This document shows, piece after piece, positions 37,701 through 46,691 of a DNA stretch of 64,000 nucleotides (positions are counted from its first letter, which is position 1; each line of letters starts with the position of its first letter). The notes beneath the pieces are model-generated. The model was given only the letters and a program-made list of their open reading frames with translations. It did no database searches and had not been told where the DNA came from. A program made the translations under genes and the position numbers. Source of the stretch: JANPPS01 sp964242575 (GTDB lineage Bacteria; Pseudomonadota; Alphaproteobacteria; Acetobacterales; Acetobacteraceae); the NCBI GenBank assembly GCA_964242575.1, contig CAXTCN010000008.1:34898-98897 (forward strand), written 5' to 3'.

Positions 37701-40300
37701 TGCCGGTCCGCACGACGTGCCCGTACTGCGGCGTCGGCTGCGGCGTGCTGGCGACCGTGGCGGGCGTTATTGCCGGAGACCCGGAGCATCCTGCCAACTA
37801 CGGGCGCCTGTGCAGCAAGGGCACGGCGCTCGGCGAGACGCTGGGTCAGGAAGGGCGTTTGCTTTACCCTGAGATCGGCGGCCAGCGGGTGTCCTGGGAC
37901 GTGGCGCTGGACCACGTGGCTGAAGGCTTCGCGCGCACGCTGGAGCGGCACGGACCCGGCGCGGTGGCGCTGTACGTGTCCGGGCAGTTGCTGACCGAGG
38001 ACTACTACGCGGCCAACAAGCTGGCGAAGGCGGTGCTTGGAACCGGCAACATCGACAGCAACAGCCGCCTGTGCATGGCGAGCGCCGTCGCCGCGCACCG
38101 CCGCAGCTTTGGCGAGGACCTGGTGCCGGGCATCTACGCCGACCTGGAACTGGCGGACCTATTGGTGCTGGTGGGCAGCAACCTTGCCTGGTGCCACCCG
38201 GTGCTGCACCAGCGCGTCCAAGCCGCCCGCGCGGCACGGCCGGACATGCGGATCATCGTGGTGGACCCACGCCGCACCGCGACCTGCGAGGGCGCGGACC
38301 TGCATCTACCGCTGCGGCCCGGCACCGACGTGGACCTATTCGCCGGGCTGCTGCGGCACCTGCACGGCCTGGGCCACGCCTGGCCCGGCGCGGCCGAGGC
38401 GGCGGCGCACGGGCTTGACCTGGCCGGCACCGCCCAAACGTGCGGGCTGAACCCTGCGGACCTGCAAAAGTTCTACGACCTGTTCGCCGCCACGCCGCGC
38501 ACCGTTACGGCGTTCAGCCAGGGCGTGAACCAAAGCAGCGCCGGAACGGACAAGGGCAACGCGATCATAAACTGCCATTTGGTGACCGGGCGCATCGGCC
38601 TGCCCGGCGCGGGGCCGTTCAGCCTCACTGGGCAGCCAAACGCCATGGGCGGGCGGGAGGTCGGCGCGCTGTCCAACATGCTGGCCGCGCACCTGGACTG
38701 GTCCCGCCCCGGTGACCTCGACCGGTTGGGGCGCTTCTGGGATACGGACCGCCTGCCGATCGCGCCGGGATTGAAGGCGGTGGACCTGCTGCGCGCTGTG
38801 GGCCGCGGCGAGGTGCGGGCGATCTGGGTAATCGGCACCAACCCCTTAGTGTCGTTGCCCGAGGCGGACGCGGTGCGGCAGGCGCTGTCGGCGTGCGAGT
38901 TGGTGGTCGTGTCCGAGTGCGTGGCGAGCGACACTCTGGACCTCGCGCATGTGCGGCTGCCCGCGTTGGCCTGGGGCGAGAAGGACGGCACCGTCACCAA
39001 CAGCGAACGGGTCATCAGCCGGCAGCGCGCCTTCCTGCCGCTACCCGGCGAGGCCCGGCCGGACTGGCAGGCGCTGGCCGGCGTGGCGGCGCGCTTGGGC
39101 CGTGCGGACGCGTTCGCCTGGTCCGGTCCGGCGGACATCTTCCGCGAACACGCGGCGCTCAGCGGGTTCGAGAACGCGGGCGCGCGCGGGTTCGACATCT
39201 CGGGCCTGGCTGGGCTGTCGGACGCCGGGTATGCGGCGATGGCGCCGACGCGCTGGCCTCGCCCCGCGGTTGGCCCAGCATCGGAACGGCTGCTGACCGG
39301 TGGCGCGGGGCCGTCCAGTCCCGCTCAGATCGTGCCGACGCCGCTGCGTCCGCCGGCGCAACAGGCCAGCGCCGCCTATCCGCTTATCCTGATGACCGGG
39401 CGGGTGCGGGACCAGTGGCACACCATGACGCGGACCGGCCGGACTCCACGGCTGTTCGCGCACTGGCCGGAGCCGACGTTGGACGTGCATCCCACCGACG
39501 CGGCGGCGCTGCCGGATGGCGGGTTGTGCCGGGTCACCGGGGAGGACGGCTCGGTGGTGCTGCGGGTGCGGCATGACGCCGGTGCAAGGCCGGGCAGCGT
39601 GTTCGCGCCGATGCACTGGACGATGCGCTTCTGCGGCGCTGGCCGGGTCAACACAGCGGTCGGCGCCGCGACCGACCCGTTCAGCGGGCAACCCGAGCTG
39701 AAGCATACGCCGGTGCGACTGGAGCCTTATTCCGCGCGCTGGCACGGCTTCCTGATAAGCCGGCGTCAGCCGCCGGCGGACCTGGCCGAATGGTGCGCCC
39801 TGGTTCCGCTCGGCACCAGCGGACAAACCACAGCCTGGCGCGCGGAGTTGGCGGGGCCGGACGCGCCGGAGCAGGCCGCTGCGCGGATTGAGGCCTGGGC
39901 GGCCGGGCCGGGCGCATGGCTGCGCTTGTCCGACCCAGCCGCTGGCGTGCTGCGTCTGGCGCGGGTGGAGGGTGGTCGGCTAGACGCCTGCCTGTTCATG
40001 GGCCGCAGCCATGTCCTGCCACCGCGCGACTGGCTCGCGAGCCTGGTGCAGCAGCCGGTCATCACGCTGCAGGACCGGCGCACGCTGCTGGCCGGCCGTC
40101 CTGCCAGCGGCCCAGCGCCAGAGCCGAGCCTGTGCGTCTGCCACGGCGTCGGCGCCCGGGTCATCACGGCGGCGATCCAGGACGGCTGCGGCAGCGTGGA
40201 CGCGGTCGGCGCGCGCACCCTGGCCGGAACCGGCTGCGGCTCCTGCCGCCCAGAGATCGCGCGGCTGGTCGCCTCAGTGCGTGTGCCGACGTTGGCGTAA
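37700..40300 (+). CDS. nasA: Assimilatory nitrate reductase, large subunit
   Basis: An 866-aa molybdopterin (bis-MGD) enzyme reducing nitrate to nitrite in the cytoplasm. The N-terminal [4Fe-4S] cysteines are C7, C10, C14 (CPYCGVGC) and C38. Cofactor-binding parts include LYVSGQLLTEDYY, CMASAVAAHRRS and MTGRVRDQWHTMTRTG. The C-terminus carries a BFD-like [2Fe-2S] domain (CVCHGVGARV ... GTGCGSCRPEI), typical of NasA forms that take electrons from a separate reductase. The ATG at 37700 overlaps the previous stop. It is the last gene of the nitrate operon. Confidence 0.95.
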   Translation: MPVRTTCPYCGVGCGVLATVAGVIAGDPEHPANYGRLCSKGTALGETLGQEGRLLYPEIGGQRVSWDVALDHVAEGFARTLERHGPGAVALYVSGQLLTEDYYAANKLAKAVLGTGNIDSNSRLCMASAVAAHRRSFGEDLVPGIYADLELADLLVLVGSNLAWCHPVLHQRVQAARAARPDMRIIVVDPRRTATCEGADLHLPLRPGTDVDLFAGLLRHLHGLGHAWPGAAEAAAHGLDLAGTAQTCGLNPADLQKFYDLFAATPRTVTAFSQGVNQSSAGTDKGNAIINCHLVTGRIGLPGAGPFSLTGQPNAMGGREVGALSNMLAAHLDWSRPGDLDRLGRFWDTDRLPIAPGLKAVDLLRAVGRGEVRAIWVIGTNPLVSLPEADAVRQALSACELVVVSECVASDTLDLAHVRLPALAWGEKDGTVTNSERVISRQRAFLPLPGEARPDWQALAGVAARLGRADAFAWSGPADIFREHAALSGFENAGARGFDISGLAGLSDAGYAAMAPTRWPRPAVGPASERLLTGGAGPSSPAQIVPTPLRPPAQQASAAYPLILMTGRVRDQWHTMTRTGRTPRLFAHWPEPTLDVHPTDAAALPDGGLCRVTGEDGSVVLRVRHDAGARPGSVFAPMHWTMRFCGAGRVNTAVGAATDPFSGQPELKHTPVRLEPYSARWHGFLISRRQPPADLAEWCALVPLGTSGQTTAWRAELAGPDAPEQAAARIEAWAAGPGAWLRLSDPAAGVLRLARVEGGRLDACLFMGRSHVLPPRDWLASLVQQPVITLQDRRTLLAGRPASGPAPEPSLCVCHGVGARVITAAIQDGCGSVDAVGARTLAGTGCGSCRPEIARLVASVRVPTLA

Positions 40301-40367
40301 GCGGCCCGGTTCGCGGTCAATCAGCGATTGCATTGGAGCGTGATCCCCTATTGAGTTCGCGGGCCGC
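40301..40367. repeat. 8-bp inverted repeat between nasA and the sugar importer
   Basis: GCGGCCCG (40301-40308) and CGGGCCGC (40360-40367) pair across a 51-bp spacer just after the nasA stop. They could form the base of a termination structure or be a chance GC palindrome. Confidence 0.3.
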
Positions 40368-40397
40368 ATAAAGCCCGCCCTGGGGAGGAACTGATCC

Positions 40398-41906
40398 ATG
40401 CCGTCAGCCGAGCCGGTCCTGTCCGCGCGTGGCATTGCCAAGGCGTTCGGCCCGGTGCGGGTGCTGCATGGCATTAACCTCGACCTCCGGCCCGGCTCGG
40501 TTCACGCCGTGGTGGGCGAGAACGGCGCGGGCAAATCCACGCTGATGCGCATCCTGGCCGGGCAAATGACGCCGAGCGCCGGAACGCTGTACGTGAACGG
40601 CCAGCCAGTTTCCTTCGCAGGCGTCAGGCAGGCGGAGGCGCGCGGGATCGTGCTGATCCACCAGGAGTTCAACCTGGCCCCGCACCTGAGCGTCGCCGCC
40701 AATATCTTCCTGGGCCGGGAGCCGCGTCGGGGATTGTTCTTGGATGAGCCCGCGATGCAGGCCCGGTCGCGCGCCGTGCTGGACGAGCTCGGCTGCGCGC
40801 TGGACCCGGCCGCTCCGGTGCGGTCGCTGACCGTGGCGCAGCGCCAGATGGTCGAGATCGCCAAGGCGGTTTCCCGCAACGTGCGCGTGCTCATCATGGA
40901 CGAGCCCACTGCCGTGCTGACCCAGACCGAGGCCGCCGTGCTGGCGCAGTTCATCCGCAAGCTCACCGCGCAGGGTGTCGCCATCGCCTACATCTCGCAC
41001 AAGCTGGACGAGGTGCTGGGGCTGGCGGACGAGGTGACGGTGCTGCGCGACGGCGCGATGGTCGCGACTCGGCCGGTGGCGGAGCTGACGCCGCACGCGG
41101 TCGCGCGGCTGATGGTCGGGCGCGACGTGTCGGACCTGTTCCCGGTGAAGGCGCCTGTCCCGGATGCGCCGGTTGTGCTGTCGGTGCGAGACGTGGTGGT
41201 GCCGGGCTGGGTGCGGGGCGCGTCGTTCGACCTGCGCCGGGGCGAAATCCTGGGCTTTGCCGGCCTGGTTGGCGCCGGGCGAACCGAGCTGATGGAGGGC
41301 GTGGTCGGCCTGCGTCCCCGCGCCGCAGGAAGCATCGTCCGGGACGGCCAGCCGGTCCGCATCCGCCACCTGCGTGACGCCACCGCGGCGGGCATGGCGT
41401 ATCTCACCGAGGACCGGAAGGGCCGCGGCCTGCTGGTGGGCCAGCCGGCGCGGCCGAACCTCACGTTGCTGGCGCTGCGGCAGTACGGCGAGGTATTCAC
41501 CAACGAGCGCCGGGAAACGACGGCGCTGGCGCAGGCGGTGCGGGAGTTCGACATCCGCGCTGCCCGGCTGGACCTGCCGGTGGCGCTGTTCAGCGGCGGC
41601 AACCAGCAGAAGCTGCTGCTGGCCAAGACCATGCAGGTCGCGCCGCGCGTGCTGATCGTGGACGAACCCACGCGCGGCATCGACATCGGCACCAAGCAGC
41701 AGATTTACCTATTCTTGCACGGGCTGGCTGCCGCAGGGGTCAGCATCATCCTGGTGTCGTCCGAGCTGCCGGAGGTGATCGGCCTGTCGCACCGGGTCTG
41801 CGTGATGCGCGACGGTCGGATTGCGGGCGTGCTTGCCGACGATGCGATCACTGAGGCGGCGGTGCTGGACCTAGCCGCGGGGGTGAATAATGCCGTCGCT
41901 GCCTGA
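40398..41906 (+). CDS. Sugar ABC transporter ATPase, fused double (RbsA-like)
   Basis: A 502-aa protein with two nucleotide-binding domains, as in RbsA/XylG. The first half has Walker A GENGAGKST and Walker B LIMDEPTAVLT. The second has the degenerate GLVGAGRTE, the signature FSGGNQQK and LIVDEPTRGID. GGAGGA precedes the ATG by 8 bases. First gene of an importer unit; its 3' end overlaps the permease start by 17 bp. The cargo is probably a pentose or sugar alcohol, judged from the debris and SDR downstream. Confidence 0.92.
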   Translation: MPSAEPVLSARGIAKAFGPVRVLHGINLDLRPGSVHAVVGENGAGKSTLMRILAGQMTPSAGTLYVNGQPVSFAGVRQAEARGIVLIHQEFNLAPHLSVAANIFLGREPRRGLFLDEPAMQARSRAVLDELGCALDPAAPVRSLTVAQRQMVEIAKAVSRNVRVLIMDEPTAVLTQTEAAVLAQFIRKLTAQGVAIAYISHKLDEVLGLADEVTVLRDGAMVATRPVAELTPHAVARLMVGRDVSDLFPVKAPVPDAPVVLSVRDVVVPGWVRGASFDLRRGEILGFAGLVGAGRTELMEGVVGLRPRAAGSIVRDGQPVRIRHLRDATAAGMAYLTEDRKGRGLLVGQPARPNLTLLALRQYGEVFTNERRETTALAQAVREFDIRAARLDLPVALFSGGNQQKLLLAKTMQVAPRVLIVDEPTRGIDIGTKQQIYLFLHGLAAAGVSIILVSSELPEVIGLSHRVCVMRDGRIAGVLADDAITEAAVLDLAAGVNNAVAA

Positions 41907-42888
41907 CCTCGCGCCCCGGCAGGCGCTGCCGCGCATCAACCTGGTGCAGGCCGGGCCGTTCGTGGCGCTGGCGGTGCTGGTGCTGATCGGGGCGTTGGCC
42001 AACCCAGCGTTCCTCGGCGCGGGCAACATCGCCAACGTGCTGACGCGCACGGCCTTCACCGGCATCATCGCGGTTGGCGCGACGTTCGTCATCACTACCG
42101 GCAACATCGACCTTTCGGTTGGCTCGCTGGCCGCGTTCGCGTCGGGCGTGACCATCATCGCGCTGAACGCCTTGGCCGGGAGCATGGGCGTCGGCTGGCC
42201 GGCGGTGGCGCTGGGTGCTGTGGTGGCGCTCGGGATCGGGCTTGCGGCGGGCGTGGTGAACGGCCTGCTGGTGACGCGCGGACGGATCGAGGCGTTCATC
42301 GTGACGCTGGGCACCATGGGCGTGTTCCGCTCGCTCGTGACCTATCTGGCCGACGGCGGCACCTTGTCGCTGGCCTCTCCCATGCGCGCGGTGTACCGGC
42401 CGGTGTACTACGGCAGCATTCTCGGCGTGCCCGTGCCGGTGCTGGTGTTCGCGGCGGTGGCGGTGGCGGGCTACGTGCTGCTGACCCGGACGCGGTTCGG
42501 CCGCTACTGCATGGCGATCGGCAGCAACGAGGAGGTCGCGCGCTACTCCGCCATCGACGTGGACCGGGTGAAGCTGCTGGCCTTCGTGCTGCAAGGGCTA
42601 TGCGTGGCGCTGGCCGTGTTCCTGTACGTGCCCCGGCTCGGCTCGGCGTCCGCCACCACCGGGCTGCTGTGGGAGCTGGAGGCCATCGCCGCGGTCATTA
42701 TCGGCGGCACCATGCTGAAAGGCGGCCACGGCCGCATCTGGGGCACGGTCGCGGGCGCGGTGATGCTGACGTTGATCGATAATATCCTGAATCTGACCGG
42801 GGCGATCAGCGTGTACCTGAACGGCTCGATCCAGGGCGTCATAATCATCACCGCCGTCCTATTGCAGCGGGGCGGCGCGCGGCGTTGA
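41890..42888 (+). CDS. Sugar ABC transporter permease (RbsC-like)
   Basis: A 332-aa inner-membrane permease with about 8-10 hydrophobic segments and the family stretches TTGNIDLSVGSLAAF, RGRIEAFIVTLGTMG and VIIGGTMLKGGHG. It works with the ATPase upstream and the binding protein downstream. Confidence 0.92.
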   Translation: MPSLPDLAPRQALPRINLVQAGPFVALAVLVLIGALANPAFLGAGNIANVLTRTAFTGIIAVGATFVITTGNIDLSVGSLAAFASGVTIIALNALAGSMGVGWPAVALGAVVALGIGLAAGVVNGLLVTRGRIEAFIVTLGTMGVFRSLVTYLADGGTLSLASPMRAVYRPVYYGSILGVPVPVLVFAAVAVAGYVLLTRTRFGRYCMAIGSNEEVARYSAIDVDRVKLLAFVLQGLCVALAVFLYVPRLGSASATTGLLWELEAIAAVIIGGTMLKGGHGRIWGTVAGAVMLTLIDNILNLTGAISVYLNGSIQGVIIITAVLLQRGGARR

Positions 42889-42910
42889 GCAAGCAATAAA
42901 GGAGACGGGA

Positions 42911-43849
42911 ATGAAACGCAGGACAGTGTTGGCGGCTGCAGTGCTGGCGCCCATCGCGGCAAAAGCTCAGCAGCGGATGCGTATGGGGGTCTCCATCCCC
43001 GCCGCGACGCACGGCTGGACGGCCGGGTTGAACTGGCACGCGCAACGGGCGCAGAAGCGGTTGGAGGCCAAGTACCCCAACCTCGAAGTCGTGCTGGTGA
43101 CGGCGCGCGACGCCTCGCGCCAGGCGAACGACTTGGAGGACCTGGTGTCGGTTCGTAAAATCAACGGCCTAGTGATCCTGCCGTTCGAGTCCGCCCCGCT
43201 GACCGACCCGGTGCGCCAGGTCAAGCAAGCCGGCGTGTTCATCACCGTGGTGGACCGTGGCCTGACCGACCCGGCCATCCAGGACGCCTATGTCGCCGGC
43301 GACAACACGCGGTTCGGCGAGGTGGCCGGCCAGTACTTCAAGCAGCGCTTCCCGCAGGGCGGCCAGATCGTTGTGCTGCGCGGCATCCCGACCGTGATCG
43401 ACACCCAGCGGGTCGAGGCGTTCCAGAAGGCCATCGCCGGCAGCGGCGTGAACGTGCTGGCGATGCAGTTCGCCAACTGGAACCGCGACGACGGCTTCCG
43501 CGTCATGCAGGACTTCCTGCAACGCTTCTCCAAGATCGACGCAGTGTGGGCGCAGGACGACGATATCGCGCTGGGCGTGATCGAGGCGGTGCGCCAGGCC
43601 AAGCGCGAGGACCAGATGTTCATCGTCGGCGGCGCAGGCATGAAGGACATGGTGAAGCGCGTGCTGGACCAGGACCGCCTGGTGCCGGTGGACGTGACCT
43701 ACCCACCCGGCATGATCGAGCAGGCGATGGACCTGACGGCGGCGTACCTCATGGACAAGGCGCCAATTGCCAAGCAGACCATCATCGAGGCGGTGCTGGT
43801 GACGCCGGAGAACGCGAAGGAGCACTACTTCCCGGAGTCGCCGTTCTGA
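42911..43849 (+). CDS. Sugar-binding periplasmic protein (RbsB-like)
   Basis: A 312-aa periplasmic binding protein. The short signal MKRRTVLAAAVLAPIAAKAQ is followed by MRMGVSIPAATHGWTAGLNW, the usual beta strand and ligand loop of the Peripla_BP_4 family. GVFITVVDRGL and AVWAQDDDIALGVIEA are further family marks. It is the third gene of the importer, 22 bp after the permease. Confidence 0.92.
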   Translation: MKRRTVLAAAVLAPIAAKAQQRMRMGVSIPAATHGWTAGLNWHAQRAQKRLEAKYPNLEVVLVTARDASRQANDLEDLVSVRKINGLVILPFESAPLTDPVRQVKQAGVFITVVDRGLTDPAIQDAYVAGDNTRFGEVAGQYFKQRFPQGGQIVVLRGIPTVIDTQRVEAFQKAIAGSGVNVLAMQFANWNRDDGFRVMQDFLQRFSKIDAVWAQDDDIALGVIEAVRQAKREDQMFIVGGAGMKDMVKRVLDQDRLVPVDVTYPPGMIEQAMDLTAAYLMDKAPIAKQTIIEAVLVTPENAKEHYFPESPF

Positions 43850-43931
43850 CTTGCCGTGGCTTAGGCACGGGCCGCGCCGCCATAGTACTAACGTCGCCGC
43901 CGACCAGTGGCGCAAGCGACGGAGCACGACA

Positions 43932-44015
43932 ATGAGCATGGCCCGGACCAACACCCAGATGGCGGCAATCGTCTGCCACGGGCCGGGGGACTACCGGGTG
44001 GAACAGGTCACTCGG
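43932..44015 (+). pseudogene. 5' stub of a zinc-type alcohol dehydrogenase
   Basis: An ATG at 43932 with GGAG 7-8 bases upstream opens a reading frame whose residues 10-27 (MAAIVCHGPGDYRVEQVT) match the first beta strands of zinc-dependent medium-chain dehydrogenases such as polyol and threonine dehydrogenases. After about 28 codons the similarity stops, where the next stub begins. The catalytic and NAD domains are missing, so this is a deletion remnant. Confidence 0.6.
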
Positions 44016-44020
44016 CTAGC

Positions 44021-44200
44021 GTGCCGTATGTCCTTGGAATCGATACCGGCACGCATAGCGTCAAGGCGCTGTTAGCCGATGCGGACGGGCGCATCGTCGC
44101 CCAGCACAACCAGGGCTGCCAGCCCGACACGCCGTGCCCGCTATGGGCGGAACAGCACGCGCAGGTCTGGCTGGACGCCGTGGCCGCCTGCATCGCCGGG
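44021..44200 (+). pseudogene. 5' stub of an FGGY-family sugar kinase
   Basis: From a GTG at 44021, about 60 residues match the N-terminus of FGGY carbohydrate kinases: YVLGIDTGTHSVKALLAD is the first phosphate-binding motif, followed by CPLWAEQHAQVWLDAV. Similarity ends abruptly at about 44200 and the SDR gene starts 48 bp later, so most of the kinase (usually near 500 aa) is gone. Xylulokinase or ribulokinase would fit the neighbouring genes. Confidence 0.7.
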
Positions 44201-44247
44201 TGCCCAGCTCAACGTTTCCACACCAGCCGCCATCGAGGATCAGGGGC

Positions 44248-44976
44248 ATGCAGGATTTCACGGGCAAGCGCGCGCTCGTCACAGGCGCCGGCAAGGGTAT
44301 CGGGCGCGAGGTGGTGCGCCATCTGGCGGCGCGCGGGGCGGCCGTCACGGGGCTGAGCCGGTCCGCGGACGACCTTTCGTCGTTGCGGGACGAAACCGGA
44401 TGCGAGACCGTCGCGGCCTCCCTTGAGGACCTTGACGCCGCATTGGACCGCGTGGCCGGCCTGCCGCCGTTCGACCTGCTGGTGAACAACGCCGGCATCG
44501 CGCTGCTGGACCCGGCGCTCGACGTGTCCTCCGCCACGTTCGAGACCGTGATGCGCGTGAATGCCTTGGCGCCGCTTCGCCTAGCGCAACTGGTCGCGCG
44601 GGCGGCTATCGCCGACGGCCGCCCGGCCGCTATCGTCAACGTGTCCAGCACCGCCGCGCAGCAGGGATTGCGGGACCATGCGGCGTATTGCGCGTCCAAA
44701 GCAGCGCTGGACGCGCTGACCCGCGTGCTTGCAGTCGAGCTCGGTCCGCACCGCATCCGCGTCAACAGCGTCAACCCCACCGTCACGCTCACCCCCATGG
44801 CCACCCGCGCCTGGGGCGACCCGGCCAAATCTGGCCCCATGCTGGCGCGCATCCCGCTTGGGCATTTCGCGGAGCCGATGCACGTGGCGGACGCAATCGC
44901 ATTCCTGCTGAGCGACGCCGCCGCTATGGTCAACGGCGTCTGCTTGCCGGTCGATGGCGGCTTCAGCGTTAGCTAA
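44248..44976 (+). CDS. SDR, L-xylulose/carbonyl reductase-like
   Basis: A 242-aa SDR close to the DCXR (L-xylulose reductase) branch. The start MQDFTGKRALVTGAGKGIGRE, the LSRSADDLSSL cofactor region (Arg favouring NADP), NNAGIALL, VNVSSTAAQ, the YCASK catalytic pair and the ending MVNGVCLPVDGGF are all seen. It reduces a ketose or small carbonyl with NAD(P)H. Upstream lie an RbsACB-type importer and stubs of a polyol dehydrogenase and an FGGY kinase, so a pentitol role is plausible. Confidence 0.85.
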   Translation: MQDFTGKRALVTGAGKGIGREVVRHLAARGAAVTGLSRSADDLSSLRDETGCETVAASLEDLDAALDRVAGLPPFDLLVNNAGIALLDPALDVSSATFETVMRVNALAPLRLAQLVARAAIADGRPAAIVNVSSTAAQQGLRDHAAYCASKAALDALTRVLAVELGPHRIRVNSVNPTVTLTPMATRAWGDPAKSGPMLARIPLGHFAEPMHVADAIAFLLSDAAAMVNGVCLPVDGGFSVS

Positions 44977-45046
44977 TCACAGCTCCGGTTTGGCGCATGG
45001 CTTGCATTGGCCGGCGTGCATCAACCGAAACAGCAACTGTCCCGCG

Positions 45047-45898
45047 ATGTCCGTGATCCCCGTCGATAGCGCAACACGTTCCCACCCCGCTGCAACGCGG
45101 CCCATACCGCGTGCCTGGGCCGCGCGGCTGGGCCGGCCGGGCGTGGCCTGGCTCGGCGTCGCTTCGGTCGTTGCCATGCTTGGGTCCTGGTCGCTGCTCG
45201 CAACGAGCGGCTTGGTGTCCAGGGACTTGCTGCCCTCGCCGCAGGACGTGTGGAACGCGGCGCGGAGCATCGCGCGGGATGGCTACCGCGGCACGACGCT
45301 GTGGGGCAACGCGCTCTCGACGCTGGGCCGCATGACGGGCGGGTTCGGGCTGGCGGTGCTGGTGGGCGTGCCGCTCGGGCTATGGATGGGCCGGGTGCGC
45401 GCCGCCGAGGCCTCAATCGGCTGGATCATCCAGTTCATGCGCCCGCTGCCGCCGCTGTCCTACATGATCCTGCTGATCCTGTGGCTCGGCACCGGCGACG
45501 CCTCGAAAACGGCCCTGCTGTTCCTCACGGCGTTCCCCATCGTGGTGGCCGCGAGCGTCGCCGGCGCCCGCACCGTGGCAGTGCAGCGCATCCAGGCGGC
45601 GCAGGCCTTGGGCGCGACCCGACGCCAGGTGCTGCGCCACGTCGTGCTGCCCTCCGCAGCCCCGATGATCCTGACCGGCTTGCAGATCGCGCTCGCGGCG
45701 GCGTTCAGCACCGTCGTCTCGGCCGAGCTGATGGCGGCGACCGACGGGCTGGGCTGGATGGTGATCTCAGCCAGCCACTTCCTACGCAACGACGTGATCA
45801 TCCTCTGCATCCTGCTGCTCGGGCTGATGGGGGTGACGCTGGCCTGGGGCCTGCGCCTGCTCGACCGACGCCTCGTGCACTGGCGCGGCCGGCTGTGA
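45047..45898 (+). CDS. ABC permease 1, taurine/sulfonate/nitrate type
   Basis: A 283-aa SsuC/TauC/NrtB-like permease. An N-terminal hydrophilic arm precedes about six membrane segments. MRPLPPLSYMILLILWLGTG and the motif AAQALGATRRQVLRHVVLPSAAPMILTG are typical. The ATG at 45047 starts just before the arm; an earlier start would add no conserved sequence. It is coupled to a second, paralogous permease by a GTGA overlap, so the two probably form a heterodimer. Confidence 0.85.
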   Translation: MSVIPVDSATRSHPAATRPIPRAWAARLGRPGVAWLGVASVVAMLGSWSLLATSGLVSRDLLPSPQDVWNAARSIARDGYRGTTLWGNALSTLGRMTGGFGLAVLVGVPLGLWMGRVRAAEASIGWIIQFMRPLPPLSYMILLILWLGTGDASKTALLFLTAFPIVVAASVAGARTVAVQRIQAAQALGATRRQVLRHVVLPSAAPMILTGLQIALAAAFSTVVSAELMAATDGLGWMVISASHFLRNDVIILCILLLGLMGVTLAWGLRLLDRRLVHWRGRL

Positions 45899-46677
45899 GG
45901 CGCGCCACTCCCCGAGGCATTCCCCCTTGGGCCATCACCGGCCTGGCGATGGCGGTTATCCTCGCGGCATGGGTGGGCGCGACCAGCGGCGGGCTGGTGC
46001 GCGACCTGTTCCTGCCAGGTCCGATGGATCTCTGGTCCGGGCTGCACGAGCTGATGCAGGAGGGCTACAAGGGTCGTACGATGCTGGAGCACATCGGCAT
46101 CAGCCTCGCGCGCGTGGGCCTCGGCTTCGTGACGGGCGCGCTGGTCGGCACGGCGCTCGGCTTGGGCATGGGCGCGCTGCGCCCGCTGGACGCGGCGGCA
46201 AGCCCGTTCATCGAGTTCCTGCGCCCGTTGCCGCAGCTCGCCTACCTGATCCTGCTGATCGTTTGGCTCGGCATCGGCGAGGCCAGCAAGGTCACGATGC
46301 TGTTCCTGGCCGCCTTGCCGGTCTCGGCCATCGCGGCGCGGGACGGCGTGCGCAACGTGGCGCCGGAGCGCATCCGTGCGGCGCAGGCTCTGGGCGCGAC
46401 GCGCTGGCAAGTGTTCCTGCACGTCATCCTGCCAAGCGCGCTGCCGGAAATCCTGACCGGCGCGCGGCTCGCGGCCGGCATCGTGTACGGCACGCTCATT
46501 GCCGCCGAAATCATCGCCGGGTCGAACGGCATTGGCTGGATGATCCTGGACGCCGGGCGCTTCCTGCGTTCGGACTACGTGTTCGCCGGCATCCTGATGA
46601 TCGGGCTGGCCGGCCTGGCGATTGACCGCCTGCTGCTGTGGCTGGAGCGGCGCATGGTGCATTGGGCGGGCCGTTGA
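45895..46677 (+). CDS. ABC permease 2, taurine/sulfonate/nitrate type
   Basis: A 260-aa permease of the same family as its upstream neighbour. Both share RPLPxLxYxILLIxWLGxG and AAQALGATRWQVFLHVILPSALPEILTG, but loops and ends differ. The start is a GTG at 45895 that overlaps the upstream stop by 4 bp. No in-frame ATG precedes the first membrane segment. It probably arose by duplication and forms the membrane channel with permease 1. Confidence 0.85.
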   Translation: MRRATPRGIPPWAITGLAMAVILAAWVGATSGGLVRDLFLPGPMDLWSGLHELMQEGYKGRTMLEHIGISLARVGLGFVTGALVGTALGLGMGALRPLDAAASPFIEFLRPLPQLAYLILLIVWLGIGEASKVTMLFLAALPVSAIAARDGVRNVAPERIRAAQALGATRWQVFLHVILPSALPEILTGARLAAGIVYGTLIAAEIIAGSNGIGWMILDAGRFLRSDYVFAGILMIGLAGLAIDRLLLWLERRMVHWAGR

Positions 46678-46691
46678 ACAAGGGGATTGGC

